Part shown: positions 18,847 to 27,456 of the stretch, one piece after another | Layout of the letters: each line of letters begins with the position of its first letter | Numbering within the stretch: position 1 is the first letter of the stretch | Assembly: GCF_040149665.1 (NCBI RefSeq) | Contig: NZ_JBEFLP010000001.1 | Location: forward strand, 2,604,001 to 2,668,000 | Direction of reading: 5' to 3' | Length of the DNA stretch: 64,000 nucleotides | Origin: Sulfitobacter sp. HNIBRBA3233 | Lineage (GTDB): Bacteria > Pseudomonadota > Alphaproteobacteria > Rhodobacterales > Rhodobacteraceae | Notes under the pieces: generated by a model | Seen by the model: only the letters and a program-made list of their open reading frames with translations | Told to the model about the DNA's origin: nothing | The model's database searches: none | Made by a program: the position numbers and the translations under genes

Positions 18847-18887
18847 GAGAGTGCGGGATTGAGTTTATTGGCAAAATGGAGAAGCGG
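18847..18887 (-). repeat. Dispersed intergenic repeat, copy 1
   Basis: Read on the minus strand this copy is CCGCTTCTCCATTTTGCCAA then TAAACTCAATCCCGCACTCTC. It begins 39 bases after the hspQ stop and runs into the adjacent 13-bp hairpin. It is nearly identical to the copies at 32913 and 33096. Confidence 0.8.
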
Positions 18888-18921
18888 ACCGCCGCGCGTC
18901 ATTGGTGAGCGCGGCGGTCCG
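18885..18921. terminator. Perfect 13-bp hairpin between convergent hspQ and ggt
   Basis: CGGACCGCCGCGC (18885-18897) pairs perfectly with GCGCGGCGGTCCG (18909-18921) around an 11-base loop. It sits between the ends of two convergent genes, so it probably stops transcription from either side, although neither side has a strong T-tract. Confidence 0.6.
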
Positions 18922-18929
18922 GATCGGGG

Positions 18930-20504
18930 TCAGTAGCCGAGGGCGCAGCCGTCCTTGCGCGCATCGGAGGCGCCTTCCAGTACACCGCTGTCGTGGATGC
19001 GAATCGCCTGCGCACCGCCGATGGCGGTGTCGGGGATTTCGACCCGGTGGCCCATCGACGCGAGTTTGTCGCGCACAGCGTCGCTGTAGCCGCGTTCGAC
19101 CTTGAGCGTGCCGTTGTCCGAGAAGGCACGGGGAGCGTCGATCGCCGTTTGCGGATCCATGCCGAAATCGGTCAGGTTGCTGGCAAAGCGCGCGTGGCCG
19201 TTTGGCTGGTAGGCGCCGCCCATCACGCCGAAGGGCATGGTGATGCGCCCGTTTTCGCGGATCATGCCGGGAATGATCGTGTGCATGGGGCGCTTGCCAC
19301 CCTTCAGCTCGTTCGGGTGGCCTTCTTCCAAGGTGAAGCCCGCGCCGCGGTTTTGCAGCAGAATGCCGAACTTGTCCGACGCGATGCCCGATCCGAAGCC
19401 GTGGAAGATGGAATAGATCAGCGAGACCGACATCCCGTCACCATCCACCACGGTGATATAGATCGTATCCTTGTGCACTGCTTCCGACAGGGCGGTGGGG
19501 CTTTCCATCGCCTTGGCGGGATCGATCAGCGCCGCGAGTGCCTTGGCGGTGTCCATCGACAGCATATGGTCGGTGCGGGTCATGTAATCGGCGTCAGCGA
19601 TGAAGCGGTTGCGGGCGTCGTAGGCGAGCTTGGCCACTTCCGCCTCGATGTGCACGCGTTCGGCGCCGAAGGGATCCATGCCCGCGATGTCGAACTGCGA
19701 CAGCATGTTGAGCATCAGAATCGCCGTCGCACCCTGACCGTTCGGCGGATGCTCGACCACTTCGATGTTCTTGTAGGGGCCCGCAATCGGTTCTTCGGAG
19801 GTGCAGCGCACGGCGGCGAAATCATCGGCCGTATGCTGCCCGCCAAGCGCGGTCAGAGCGTCGATCATGTCCTGGGCAATCTCGCCTTCGTAAAAGGCGT
19901 TGCGACCGTCCTTGGCGATGCGGCGCAGAACCTCGGCCTGACCCGGTGCGCGGAAGACCTGGCCGGTTTCGGGCGCCTTGCCGTCCAGCAGGTAGTGTTT
20001 GCGTGCAGACCCCTGCAGCACCGCCGCATCGTTTGCCCAGTCGAAGGCCACGCGCGGGGAGACGGGAACGCCGGTTTCGGCATAGTGGATGGCGGGTGCG
20101 AGAACCGCATCCAGCCCGATCTTGCCGACGGTGTCGGACAGATGGCAGAACGCGTCGATCGCACCGGGCACTGTCGCGGCATGCGCGCTGGTCAGGGGCA
20201 CTTTGGTCTCTCCCGCGTCGCGGAGCATGGCTGCGTCGAGCGAGGCGGGTGCGCGTCCCGATCCGTTCAGCGCCTGTACCGGTTTGCCGGGTTCGGACCA
20301 GAGCACGAAGCAGTCGCCCCCGATGCCGGTCATCTGCGGCTCGCAGATGCCCAGCAGGACGGCCCCCGCAATGGCTGCATCCATCGCATTGCCGCCACGC
20401 GCCAGCGTATCGATGGCAGCGCGTGCGCCCAGCGGGTGCGACGTGGCGCACATCCCGTTGCTGGCAAATACGGGGGAACGTCCTGGAAGGTGGAAATCGC
20501 GCAT
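18930..20504 (-). CDS. Gamma-glutamyltransferase family protein
   Basis: A 524-residue Ntn-hydrolase of the gamma-glutamyltransferase family, expected to self-cleave into two subunits. The new N-terminal nucleophile is the Thr in HKDTIYITVVDGDG near residue 345, followed by GMSVSLIYSIFHGFGSGI, which matches the family pattern. GGNAMDAAIAGAVLLG near the N-terminus is also typical. No signal peptide is seen, so it may be cytoplasmic and act on gamma-glutamyl amides rather than exported glutathione. Substrate not known. Confidence 0.88.
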   Translation of the reverse strand: MRDFHLPGRSPVFASNGMCATSHPLGARAAIDTLARGGNAMDAAIAGAVLLGICEPQMTGIGGDCFVLWSEPGKPVQALNGSGRAPASLDAAMLRDAGETKVPLTSAHAATVPGAIDAFCHLSDTVGKIGLDAVLAPAIHYAETGVPVSPRVAFDWANDAAVLQGSARKHYLLDGKAPETGQVFRAPGQAEVLRRIAKDGRNAFYEGEIAQDMIDALTALGGQHTADDFAAVRCTSEEPIAGPYKNIEVVEHPPNGQGATAILMLNMLSQFDIAGMDPFGAERVHIEAEVAKLAYDARNRFIADADYMTRTDHMLSMDTAKALAALIDPAKAMESPTALSEAVHKDTIYITVVDGDGMSVSLIYSIFHGFGSGIASDKFGILLQNRGAGFTLEEGHPNELKGGKRPMHTIIPGMIRENGRITMPFGVMGGAYQPNGHARFASNLTDFGMDPQTAIDAPRAFSDNGTLKVERGYSDAVRDKLASMGHRVEIPDTAIGGAQAIRIHDSGVLEGASDARKDGCALGY

Positions 20505-20735
20505 GGCAAGGCCTCTCTTTCAACTGCGGTTGCGGGCAACCTAGTCGGAAGCGGCAGTGCTGCCAATGCTATAGAGAGGGGAAGAGTGCCTCGGCGCCAC
20601 GTACTGGGTGGGGGCAATGAAACGCAGCGCCGAGGGAAGCCATATGCAGCTACAGCGAAGGGTATGACGTTCAACGATGGCGTAAATGCGGTCTCAGCGG
20701 GGCATCTTCGCGGTATTGCCGCGCGGGGGGCAGGC

Positions 20736-21197
20736 CTAGACCGCCAGTGGGATGCGCAGGTACAACCGGTTTTGGCCTGCGATCCGTTCATAGCTTACCT
20801 GCTCGGCCAGCTCACGGATCATCGACCAGCCAAATCCGCCCTCCGGCAATTGCGCGGTCGGCACGTCGACCTTTGGCATGGTGCCGGCAGGAAGCCTGTG
20901 CCCCGGCATCGCCAGCCCTGCGTCGGTCAAAACCAGCTCGACGGCGTCGGGCCCGAGTGTGCCGCGGACCGTGATCCGGCAGGCGTCCGGCTGGCCGGGC
21001 AGGGCGTGTTCGATGATATTGTTCAGCGCCTCTGCGAGCACCAGCTGCACGGTCGCAATGCTGGCGGTGTCCACCCCCCGTGCGGCAAGCCGGGCAACGA
21101 CTTCGGACAGGGTCGGGCGCACGACCTGCGCCGAGCCCTGAAGCCGGAGGTCGAACGCCGGTGTGGGGCAGGGGGGCGAGGACGGCGGCGGTGTCAT
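20736..21197 (-). CDS. RsbW/SpoIIAB-like ATP-binding anti-sigma factor
   Basis: A 153-residue protein built of one GHKL ATPase domain. The N-box is LVLAEALNNIIEHAL (about 55-69), and the G2-like region is EGGFGWSMIRELAEQVSYER near residue 115-135. It would bind a sigma factor or another partner and phosphorylate a STAS protein. Its start overlaps the stop of the STAS gene by 4 bases, which strongly suggests that the two form a partner-switching pair. No sigma factor or PP2C phosphatase gene lies nearby, so the target is unknown. Confidence 0.83.
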   Translation of the reverse strand: MTPPPSSPPCPTPAFDLRLQGSAQVVRPTLSEVVARLAARGVDTASIATVQLVLAEALNNIIEHALPGQPDACRITVRGTLGPDAVELVLTDAGLAMPGHRLPAGTMPKVDVPTAQLPEGGFGWSMIRELAEQVSYERIAGQNRLYLRIPLAV

Positions 21198-21532
21198 CCC
21201 CCGTGCTCCGCCAGCGCCGCCTCCACTGTCGGGTAGATGCCAAAGACGCTGTCCATCCGCGTCAGGCGGAACACCTTGTCGACAGTCGCCGTCATTCCGG
21301 CAAGCAGCAGCCGGCGGTCCGGTGCCAGCTGTTTCATCGCGGCGACGATCGCGCCGAGGCCGCTGGAATCGATGAAATCGACGTGGTTGAGATCGAGCAG
21401 AACAGTCTCCTGCGTATCGCTCGTGATCTCGCGCATGCGGTCCTTGAACGCCAGCGCGACAAAGGCGTCGATACGCTGCTCCTGAACGGTAATGATTTGC
21501 AGTCGGGCTTCTTTCGAGCTTGTAAGGTCCAT
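21194..21532 (-). CDS. STAS-domain anti-anti-sigma factor (RsbV/SpoIIAA-like)
   Basis: A 112-residue STAS-domain protein. The phospho-acceptor Ser is in DFIDSSGLGAI (Ser56 or Ser57), the usual site of phosphorylation by an RsbW-type kinase. The ATG at 21532 is chosen because it starts directly before the conserved fold; a longer reading frame to 21811 runs antisense into the thiolase gene. It is the first gene of a two-gene unit with the ATP-binding protein. Confidence 0.87.
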   Translation of the reverse strand: MDLTSSKEARLQIITVQEQRIDAFVALAFKDRMREITSDTQETVLLDLNHVDFIDSSGLGAIVAAMKQLAPDRRLLLAGMTATVDKVFRLTRMDSVFGIYPTVEAALAEHGG

Positions 21533-21618
21533 GATACGCTCCTGCTCAGAATGGCTTTGCGGCCTTGCTAGCGGGCAATCGCTAACATCAGATAACCACC
21601 CACCGGAAGGAAACCGAA

Positions 21619-22791
21619 ATGCGTAAAGTTGTGATTGCCGGAGCGGCGCGGACCGCGATGGGCGGCTTTCAGGGGGCGCTCGCCGACATGACAGCGGCCG
21701 AACTGGGCGGCGCTGCCATACGGGCCGCCCTTGCCGGTGCCGGGACGGAGACTGTCGACGAAGTGCTGATGGGCTGCGTGCTGCCGGCAGGACAGGGGCA
21801 GGCACCGGCACGGCAGGCGGGGTTCCATGCGGGCCTCGGCGAAGAGGTGCCTGCGACCACGCTGAACAAGATGTGCGGATCGGGCATGAAGGCGGCGATG
21901 ATCGGCTATGACCAGATCGCGCTGGGCCAGACCGATACGCTGGTCGCGGGCGGTATGGAATCGATGACCAACGCGCCCTACGTGCTGCCGAAGATGCGCG
22001 GTGGCGCGCGGCTGGGCCACGCGCAGGTCGTGGACCACATGTTTCTCGACGGGCTCGAGGATGCCTACGACAAGGGACGCCTGATGGGAACTTTCGCGGA
22101 GGATTGCGCCGAGACGTTCCAGTTTACACGCGCAGCACAGGACGATTATGCGCTGTCCTCGCTGAACCGTGCGCTTGCGGCGCAAAAGGACGGTGCCTTC
22201 GCGGATGAAATCGCCTCCGTTGCGGTAACCTCGCGCAAAGGCACCGTGAATGTAGACACGGATGAACAGCCGGGCACGGCACGGCCGGACAAGATTCCCC
22301 AGCTGAAACCCGCCTTCCGCGAAGGCGGAACGGTAACGGCGGCGAATTCCTCCTCCATCTCGGATGGCGCCGCGGCGCTGGTCCTCGCGGCGGAGGATAG
22401 CGCCAATGCCCGCGGCCTGACCGTACGGGCACGTATTCTGGGACACGCCAGCCATGCACAGGCCCCGGGGCTGTTCACCACCGCGCCGGTACCCGCCGCG
22501 CAAAAACTTCTCGACCGGCTGGGCTGGACCAAGGACGACGTGGATCTGTGGGAAGTGAACGAGGCGTTCGCCGTGGTGCCGATGGCCTTCATGCACGAGA
22601 TGGGGCTCGGCCATGACATCGTGAACGTCAACGGCGGCGCCTGCGCGCTGGGCCACCCCATCGGGGCCTCCGGCGCGCGGATCATCGTCACCTTGCTGAA
22701 CGCGCTCGAAAAACGCGGGCTGAAACGCGGCGTTGCGGCGATCTGCATCGGCGGCGGCGAAGGCACGGCCATTGCCATCGAACGGCCCTGA
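21619..22791 (+). CDS. Acetyl-CoA C-acyltransferase (thiolase)
   Basis: A 390-residue thiolase, either biosynthetic acetoacetyl-CoA thiolase or a beta-oxidation 3-ketoacyl-CoA thiolase. The acyl-enzyme Cys86 is in NKMCGSGMKA, GGMESMTNAPY is the dimer motif, the His is in NVNGGACALGHPIGASGAR, and the second active Cys is in ICIGGGEGTA. Length is typical. It stands alone, without a hydratase/dehydrogenase partner or phaB, so its pathway cannot be assigned from context. Confidence 0.92.
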   Translation: MRKVVIAGAARTAMGGFQGALADMTAAELGGAAIRAALAGAGTETVDEVLMGCVLPAGQGQAPARQAGFHAGLGEEVPATTLNKMCGSGMKAAMIGYDQIALGQTDTLVAGGMESMTNAPYVLPKMRGGARLGHAQVVDHMFLDGLEDAYDKGRLMGTFAEDCAETFQFTRAAQDDYALSSLNRALAAQKDGAFADEIASVAVTSRKGTVNVDTDEQPGTARPDKIPQLKPAFREGGTVTAANSSSISDGAAALVLAAEDSANARGLTVRARILGHASHAQAPGLFTTAPVPAAQKLLDRLGWTKDDVDLWEVNEAFAVVPMAFMHEMGLGHDIVNVNGGACALGHPIGASGARIIVTLLNALEKRGLKRGVAAICIGGGEGTAIAIERP

Positions 22792-22801
22792 CAGCGCGCG
22801 A

Positions 22802-22832
22802 CGCCCGTCTCCATTTTGCCTATAAACTCATG
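22802..22832 (+). repeat. Dispersed intergenic repeat, copy 2
   Basis: GTCTCCATTTTGCCTATAAA followed by CTCATGG, 11 bases after the thiolase stop. It matches the reverse complement of the copy at 58012 at all but one core position. It lies upstream of the methionine sulfoxide reductase gene. Confidence 0.75.
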
Positions 22833-22871
22833 GCGGCCCTGGCCGCCTCCAACCTGTCAGGACACGATCCC

Positions 22872-23330
22872 ATGCATGTGGACTACCCCACCCTCGCCAA
22901 AACCCTTGCCGCGCTGACCGAAGGCGAAACCGACGAGGTCGCGCTGATGGCCACCGTCGTCTGCGAGGTCCACCACAGTGACGACCGCTTCGACTGGACC
23001 GGATTTTACCGCGTGACAGGTCCGGAAATGCTCAAGATCGGCCCCTATCAGGGCGGCCACGGGTGCCTCCAGATCCCGTTTGCGCGCGGCGTCTGCGGCG
23101 CTGCGGCGCGCACGGGCGAGGTGCAGCTGGTGCCCGATGTCGATGCGTTTCCCGGGCATATCGCCTGCGCAAACTCGACCCGGTCGGAACTGGTCCTGCC
23201 GGTCTGGGCGGGGAACGGCAGGCTTCTGGGCGTGCTCGACATCGACAGTGACCGTGCGGATGCCTTCACCGCCGAGGACGCAGAGGCGCTGACCGCGATC
23301 ATGGCGGATATTTTCAGTGCTGTGAAATAA
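22872..23330 (+). CDS. msrC: Free methionine-R-sulfoxide reductase (GAF domain)
   Basis: A 152-residue single GAF-domain protein that reduces free L-methionine-(R)-sulfoxide. The three redox cysteines are Cys65 (GGHGCLQIPF), Cys75 (ARGVCGAAA) and Cys99 (GHIACANSTR). Their spacing of 10 and 24 residues equals that of the Escherichia coli enzyme. The ATG at 22872 is preferred to one at 22830, which would start inside the upstream repeat. Confidence 0.92.
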   Translation: MHVDYPTLAKTLAALTEGETDEVALMATVVCEVHHSDDRFDWTGFYRVTGPEMLKIGPYQGGHGCLQIPFARGVCGAAARTGEVQLVPDVDAFPGHIACANSTRSELVLPVWAGNGRLLGVLDIDSDRADAFTAEDAEALTAIMADIFSAVK

Positions 23331-23390
23331 GTCTGGATTTTTTCACGATCCTGCTGCAACGCTGGTCCGACAGGCAGCGCGTTGGGGACC

Positions 23391-23963
23391 ATGCAGCATC
23401 ACCGTCCGGGCATACCGCACACATTGGGGGCCGATCTTCGGGCCCTGCGGCGCGCACGCGGGATCAAGCTTGCGGATATGGCCGTGGCGCTGGGCCGCTC
23501 CGTCGGATGGCTCAGCCAGGTGGAGCGGGACAAATCCGACCCTTCGATCACCGATCTGCGCCACATCGCGGCCCATCTGGACGTCCCGGTCTCGATCCTC
23601 TTCCGTCACGAGGCAGCCCCGGCAAACGAGGCAGGCTATGTCGTGCGCGCCGGCACCCGCCGCCCCATCGGCAGTTCGGTCGCGGGGCTGGTCGAGGAAT
23701 TGCTGTCGCCGGACCTCACAGATGATTTCGAGATGGTGCACTGCACGTTCCAGCCCCATTCGCGCATCGCCGACAGGGTGACCCGCCCGACGCAGGAGGT
23801 TGGCTATATCCTCTCCGGCACGCTTGAGATCGAGATCGCGGGAGTGACCCACCGTCTCGATCCCGGCGACAGTTTCCGTATCCGCGGCGAGCCGTTTCGC
23901 TGGGCCAACCGGACCGATACGCCGGTGGTGGCGATATGGGTCATCGCGCCGCCGGTCTACTGA
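23391..23963 (+). CDS. XRE-family regulator with cupin sensor domain
   Basis: A 190-residue transcription factor: N-terminal Cro/C1-type helix-turn-helix (about 12-68, with LADMAVALGRSVGWLSQVER) and C-terminal cupin-2 domain (about 115-185, VGYILSGTLEIEIAGVTHRL and LDPGDSFRI). Such proteins often control catabolic or polyamine/amino-acid genes next to them. The following gene starts one base after its stop, and coupling continues through the dehydrogenase genes, so it is likely the local regulator of the methylamine/betaine operon. The ligand is unknown. Confidence 0.87.
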   Translation: MQHHRPGIPHTLGADLRALRRARGIKLADMAVALGRSVGWLSQVERDKSDPSITDLRHIAAHLDVPVSILFRHEAAPANEAGYVVRAGTRRPIGSSVAGLVEELLSPDLTDDFEMVHCTFQPHSRIADRVTRPTQEVGYILSGTLEIEIAGVTHRLDPGDSFRIRGEPFRWANRTDTPVVAIWVIAPPVY

Positions 23964-23964
23964 C

Positions 23965-24585
23965 ATGAGTTGGGAGGGATGGATCGTCTTCGCGCTGTTC
24001 TGGGTGGTCTTCGTGACCACGCCGGGGCCGAATGCGGTCAACTGCATCTCGAACGGCATGGCGCTGGGATTCCGGCGCGCGATGGTGGGGGTGCTGGGCA
24101 TTCTCACGCAGGCAACGCTGTTTCTGCTGCTGTCGGCGGCGGGTGTCACCGCGCTGATCGCCGCCTCTCCGGCTGCCTTTACGGTGGCGAAATACATCGG
24201 GGCGGGGTTTCTGATCTATCTCGGCGTGCGCGGCATCCTGAACGCGCGCAAGCCCGTGCGCATCGACGACCGGCCCGCGCGCAGCATCTACCTGCGCGCC
24301 TTTGCCATTGCCACGATTAACCCCAAAAGCGTCGCGGGGTATCTCGCCGCATTTTCGCAATTCGTGCAGCCCGATGTCCCGATCTGGACCCAGATGGGCG
24401 TGATCGTTCCCACGGCGCTGACCCTGACCGCGCTGAGCTATACCGGCTTCACCGCTCTGGGCGCGGGGATCGGGCGCGCGGCCCTGGGGGCTGTGTTCAA
24501 CGTCTGGGTCAGGCGCGTGATGGGGGCCTGCTTCGTTGTCTACGGTGTCCTGCTGGGCAGTGCCACCACACCGGGGAGGGGATGA
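23965..24585 (+). CDS. LysE/RhtB-family amino-acid exporter
   Basis: A 206-residue inner-membrane exporter with about six hydrophobic segments. WVVFVTTPGPNAVNCISNGMALGFRRA (shown here in part) carries the PGP motif of the LysE family, and the central KYIGAGFLIYLGVRGI is also characteristic. It is sandwiched with 1-base gaps between the XRE-cupin regulator and the GFA gene, which suggests export of a small amine or amino acid linked to the pathway, for example excess glycine, sarcosine or methionine. That is inference from position only. Confidence 0.87.
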   Translation: MSWEGWIVFALFWVVFVTTPGPNAVNCISNGMALGFRRAMVGVLGILTQATLFLLLSAAGVTALIAASPAAFTVAKYIGAGFLIYLGVRGILNARKPVRIDDRPARSIYLRAFAIATINPKSVAGYLAAFSQFVQPDVPIWTQMGVIVPTALTLTALSYTGFTALGAGIGRAALGAVFNVWVRRVMGACFVVYGVLLGSATTPGRG

Positions 24586-24586
24586 C

Positions 24587-24967
24587 ATGCTGAGGGGCAG
24601 CTGCCTTTGCGGAGACATCCGGTTTACCGCCACGGGCCCCGCGCGGGATCCCGCGGCCTGTCACTGCAGCCAGTGCCGCAAGCAATCGGGCCATCACTGG
24701 GCCTCGGTGCAGGTGATGGATGATGCGCTTTCCGTAACCGGCACGCCGCAATGGTACGCCGCCAGCGACAGCGCGCGGCGCGGCTTTTGCCCGCGCTGCG
24801 GGTCGTTCCTATTCTGGAAGGGGGCAGCGGATCCCGACACCGGGATCGCGCTGGGCGCTTTGGACGGCCCGACGGGCCTGCGGCTGAAGCGGCATATCTT
24901 CACCGCCGACAAGGGCGACTATTACGACATCACCGACGACACCCCCAAGCAGGAGCAGGAAACATGA
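24587..24967 (+). CDS. GFA-family zinc protein (glutathione-dependent formaldehyde-activating fold)
   Basis: A 126-residue protein of the GFA/CENP-V family. Zinc ligands are visible: Cys6 and Cys8 (GSCLCG), Cys25, Cys27 and Cys30 (CHCSQC), Cys68 and Cys71 (CPRCGS). Only some family members condense formaldehyde with glutathione. Its position inside an operon for oxidative N-demethylation, where formaldehyde can be released, makes a formaldehyde- or thiol-related role plausible. It overlaps the following dehydrogenase start by 4 bases (ATGA) and follows the lysE stop by one base. Confidence 0.85.
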   Translation: MLRGSCLCGDIRFTATGPARDPAACHCSQCRKQSGHHWASVQVMDDALSVTGTPQWYAASDSARRGFCPRCGSFLFWKGAADPDTGIALGALDGPTGLRLKRHIFTADKGDYYDITDDTPKQEQET

Positions 24968-27414
24968 GCGATTTTCCAACAACGGCCCGCGTTGTCGTCA
25001 TCGGTGGCGGTGTGGTCGGCGCCTCGACCCTCTACCACCTTGCCAAGGCGGGATGGTCCGACTGCGTTCTGATCGAAAAGAACGAGCTGACCGCAGGGTC
25101 CACGTGGCACGCGGCGGGCAACTGTCCCAATTTCTCGAGCTCCTGGGCGGTGATGAACATGCAGCGCTACGGGCTGGAAATGTACCGCACGCTGGCCGAC
25201 GACGTGGACTATCCGATGAACTACCACGTGACCGGATCGCTGCGGCTGGCCCACAGCCGCGAGCGGATGATGGAATTCGAGCGCGTGGCGTCGATGGGCG
25301 CCTATCAGGGGCTCGACATGAAGGTGATGACCCCGTCCGAGATGCGCGAATACCATCCCTTCATGGAAACCCACGCGCTGGCCGGCGGGCTGTGGGACCC
25401 GATGGATGGCGATATCGATCCCGCGCAGCTGACGCAGGCACTGGCCAAGGGCGCGCGCGACCACGGTGCGCGCATCGAGCGGTTCTGCCCGATGACCGGT
25501 CTTGACCGGCGCGGCGACGAGTGGATCGTCAAGACCCCGAAAGGAGAGATCCGCGCCGAGATCGTCGTGAACTGCGCGGGATACTACGCGCAGCGCGTGG
25601 GCGAGATGTTCAGACCCTTCGGCGGGCGCACCGTGCCGATGGTCACGATGAGCCACCAGTATTTCCTGACCGAACCGATTGCCGAGCTTGAGGCATGGAC
25701 CCGCGAGGTCGGTCACAAGCTGCCCATCGTGCGCGATGTCGATATCTCCTACTACCTGCGGCAGGATAAATACGGGCTGAACCTTGGCCCCTACGAGCGG
25801 AACTGCAAGGCGCATTGGGTCACGCCGGACGATCCGATGCCCGAGGATTTCAGTTTCCAGCTGTACCCCGACGATCTGGAGCGGCTGGAGTTCTACATCG
25901 AGGATGCGATGGCGCGGGTGCCCCTGCTGGGTCAGGCCGGTGTCGGGCGCAACATCAACGGGCCGATCCCCTACGCGCCCGACGGGCTTCCGATGATCGG
26001 GCCGATGCCCGGTGTGCGCAATGCCTTTGACGGGCATTCGTTCACCTTCGGCATCGCGCAGGGCGGCGGCGCGGGCAAGGTGCTGAGCGAATGGATCATT
26101 TACGGCCAGACCGAGATGGACATGTGGGCCGTCGATCCGCGCCGCTATACCGATTACACCGACCCCGACTATTGCCTCGCCAAGGCGATGGAGACCTACG
26201 GCCACGAATATGCGATGCATTTCCCGCATCACGCATGGCCCGCGGGCCGCGACAGGAAACTGTCGCCCATCGACGCCAAGCTGCGCGCGCAGGGCGGGCA
26301 GATGGGCGCGTACAACGGCTGGGAACGCGCCAACTGGTTCGCGATGGCGGGCGACGACACCTCCGAAGAAGCAACACAGACATGGGATCGCAACGGCCCC
26401 TGGGCGCAGCGTGTGCAGGAGGAAATCGAGGCGGTGCGCGACAGCGCCGGCGTGCTGGAGCTGTCCGGGTTTTCGCGGTTCAAGGTTTCCGGCCCCGGCG
26501 CGGATGAATGGCTGCGTGGGCAGGTCACCGGTGCGCTGCCGAAGGTCGGGCGCACGGGGCTTGTGTATTTCGCGGACGATCGCGGAAGGATCCTGACCGA
26601 AATGTCCGTCTCGCGCGAGGCCGAGGACCGTCTGATCCTTGTCACCGCCGCCGTGGCGCAGTGGCACGACGCGGAGCTGTTGCAATCCCGTCTGCCGCAG
26701 GACGGCAGCCTGACCTTCGAGGACTGGACCGACCGCATGTCGACCCTGCTGGTGACCGGGCCGAAATCGCGCGACCTGCTGGCGGGGCTGACCACCGGCG
26801 ATCTGTCGCTGCCGTGGCTGAGCCTGCAAGAGGCCGAGGTCGCCGGCCGCTGGGCGGCGCTGGTACGCCTGTCCTTCGCGGGCGAGCTGGGCTGGGAAAT
26901 CCACGCCGAGAACGCGGATATCCCCGCGATCTACGACGCGGTGATCGACGCGGGCGCGCGGCCGTTCGGGATGTACGCGCTGAACTCCATGCGGATGGAG
27001 AAGGGATACCGCACCTGGAAGGGCGATCTGTCCACGGATTATTCGCTGCTGGAGGCCGGGCTGGAGCGCTTCGTGAAATTCGACAAACCGCAGGATTTCC
27101 CCGGCAAGGCGGCACTTCTGGCGCAGAAACAGCGCGGGGTGGAAAAGCGGTTCGTCACCATGACCGTCGAGGCGGGCGATCAGGACGCGCCCTATATGTC
27201 CACGGTGTTCCACGACGGACAGGTGGTGGGGGAAACCACCAGCGGCGACTGGGGATACCGCGTCGGCAAGTCGATCGCGCTGGGCTGCATCCGTGCCGAT
27301 CTGGCGCAGCCGGGAACGGTGGTAGAGATCAACATTTTCGGGCAGATGTGCCGGGCAACCGTCCAGGCGGACCAACCGCTCTGGGACCCCGAAAATGAAA
27401 GACTACGTGCATGA
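24964..27414 (+). CDS. Dimethylglycine/sarcosine dehydrogenase-like FAD protein with GcvT domain (1)
   Basis: An 816-residue two-domain enzyme. Residues about 8-390 form a DAO-type FAD oxidoreductase (VVVIGGGVVGAST; covalent FAD-linking His49 in STWHAAG). The C-terminal half (about 480-800) is a GcvT-like folate-binding aminomethyltransferase domain (LSFAGELGWEIH, MRMEKGYRTWKGDLS). Such proteins remove N-methyl groups from dimethylglycine or sarcosine and pass the C1 unit to tetrahydrofolate. The sequence after His49 (NCPNFSSSW) differs from its paralogue at 28344, so the two probably take different substrates. The start at 24964 overlaps the GFA stop. Confidence 0.87.
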   Translation: MSDFPTTARVVVIGGGVVGASTLYHLAKAGWSDCVLIEKNELTAGSTWHAAGNCPNFSSSWAVMNMQRYGLEMYRTLADDVDYPMNYHVTGSLRLAHSRERMMEFERVASMGAYQGLDMKVMTPSEMREYHPFMETHALAGGLWDPMDGDIDPAQLTQALAKGARDHGARIERFCPMTGLDRRGDEWIVKTPKGEIRAEIVVNCAGYYAQRVGEMFRPFGGRTVPMVTMSHQYFLTEPIAELEAWTREVGHKLPIVRDVDISYYLRQDKYGLNLGPYERNCKAHWVTPDDPMPEDFSFQLYPDDLERLEFYIEDAMARVPLLGQAGVGRNINGPIPYAPDGLPMIGPMPGVRNAFDGHSFTFGIAQGGGAGKVLSEWIIYGQTEMDMWAVDPRRYTDYTDPDYCLAKAMETYGHEYAMHFPHHAWPAGRDRKLSPIDAKLRAQGGQMGAYNGWERANWFAMAGDDTSEEATQTWDRNGPWAQRVQEEIEAVRDSAGVLELSGFSRFKVSGPGADEWLRGQVTGALPKVGRTGLVYFADDRGRILTEMSVSREAEDRLILVTAAVAQWHDAELLQSRLPQDGSLTFEDWTDRMSTLLVTGPKSRDLLAGLTTGDLSLPWLSLQEAEVAGRWAALVRLSFAGELGWEIHAENADIPAIYDAVIDAGARPFGMYALNSMRMEKGYRTWKGDLSTDYSLLEAGLERFVKFDKPQDFPGKAALLAQKQRGVEKRFVTMTVEAGDQDAPYMSTVFHDGQVVGETTSGDWGYRVGKSIALGCIRADLAQPGTVVEINIFGQMCRATVQADQPLWDPENERLRA

Positions 27415-27456
27415 CGAAAATACTCTTCCAGCGTTCCCCGGCACGGAGGCGCGCCA

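Noticed and set aside
24922-27375. Open frame of 817 residues on the minus strand
   Set aside because: Antisense shadow of the first FAD-GcvT dehydrogenase, low in recognisable motifs.
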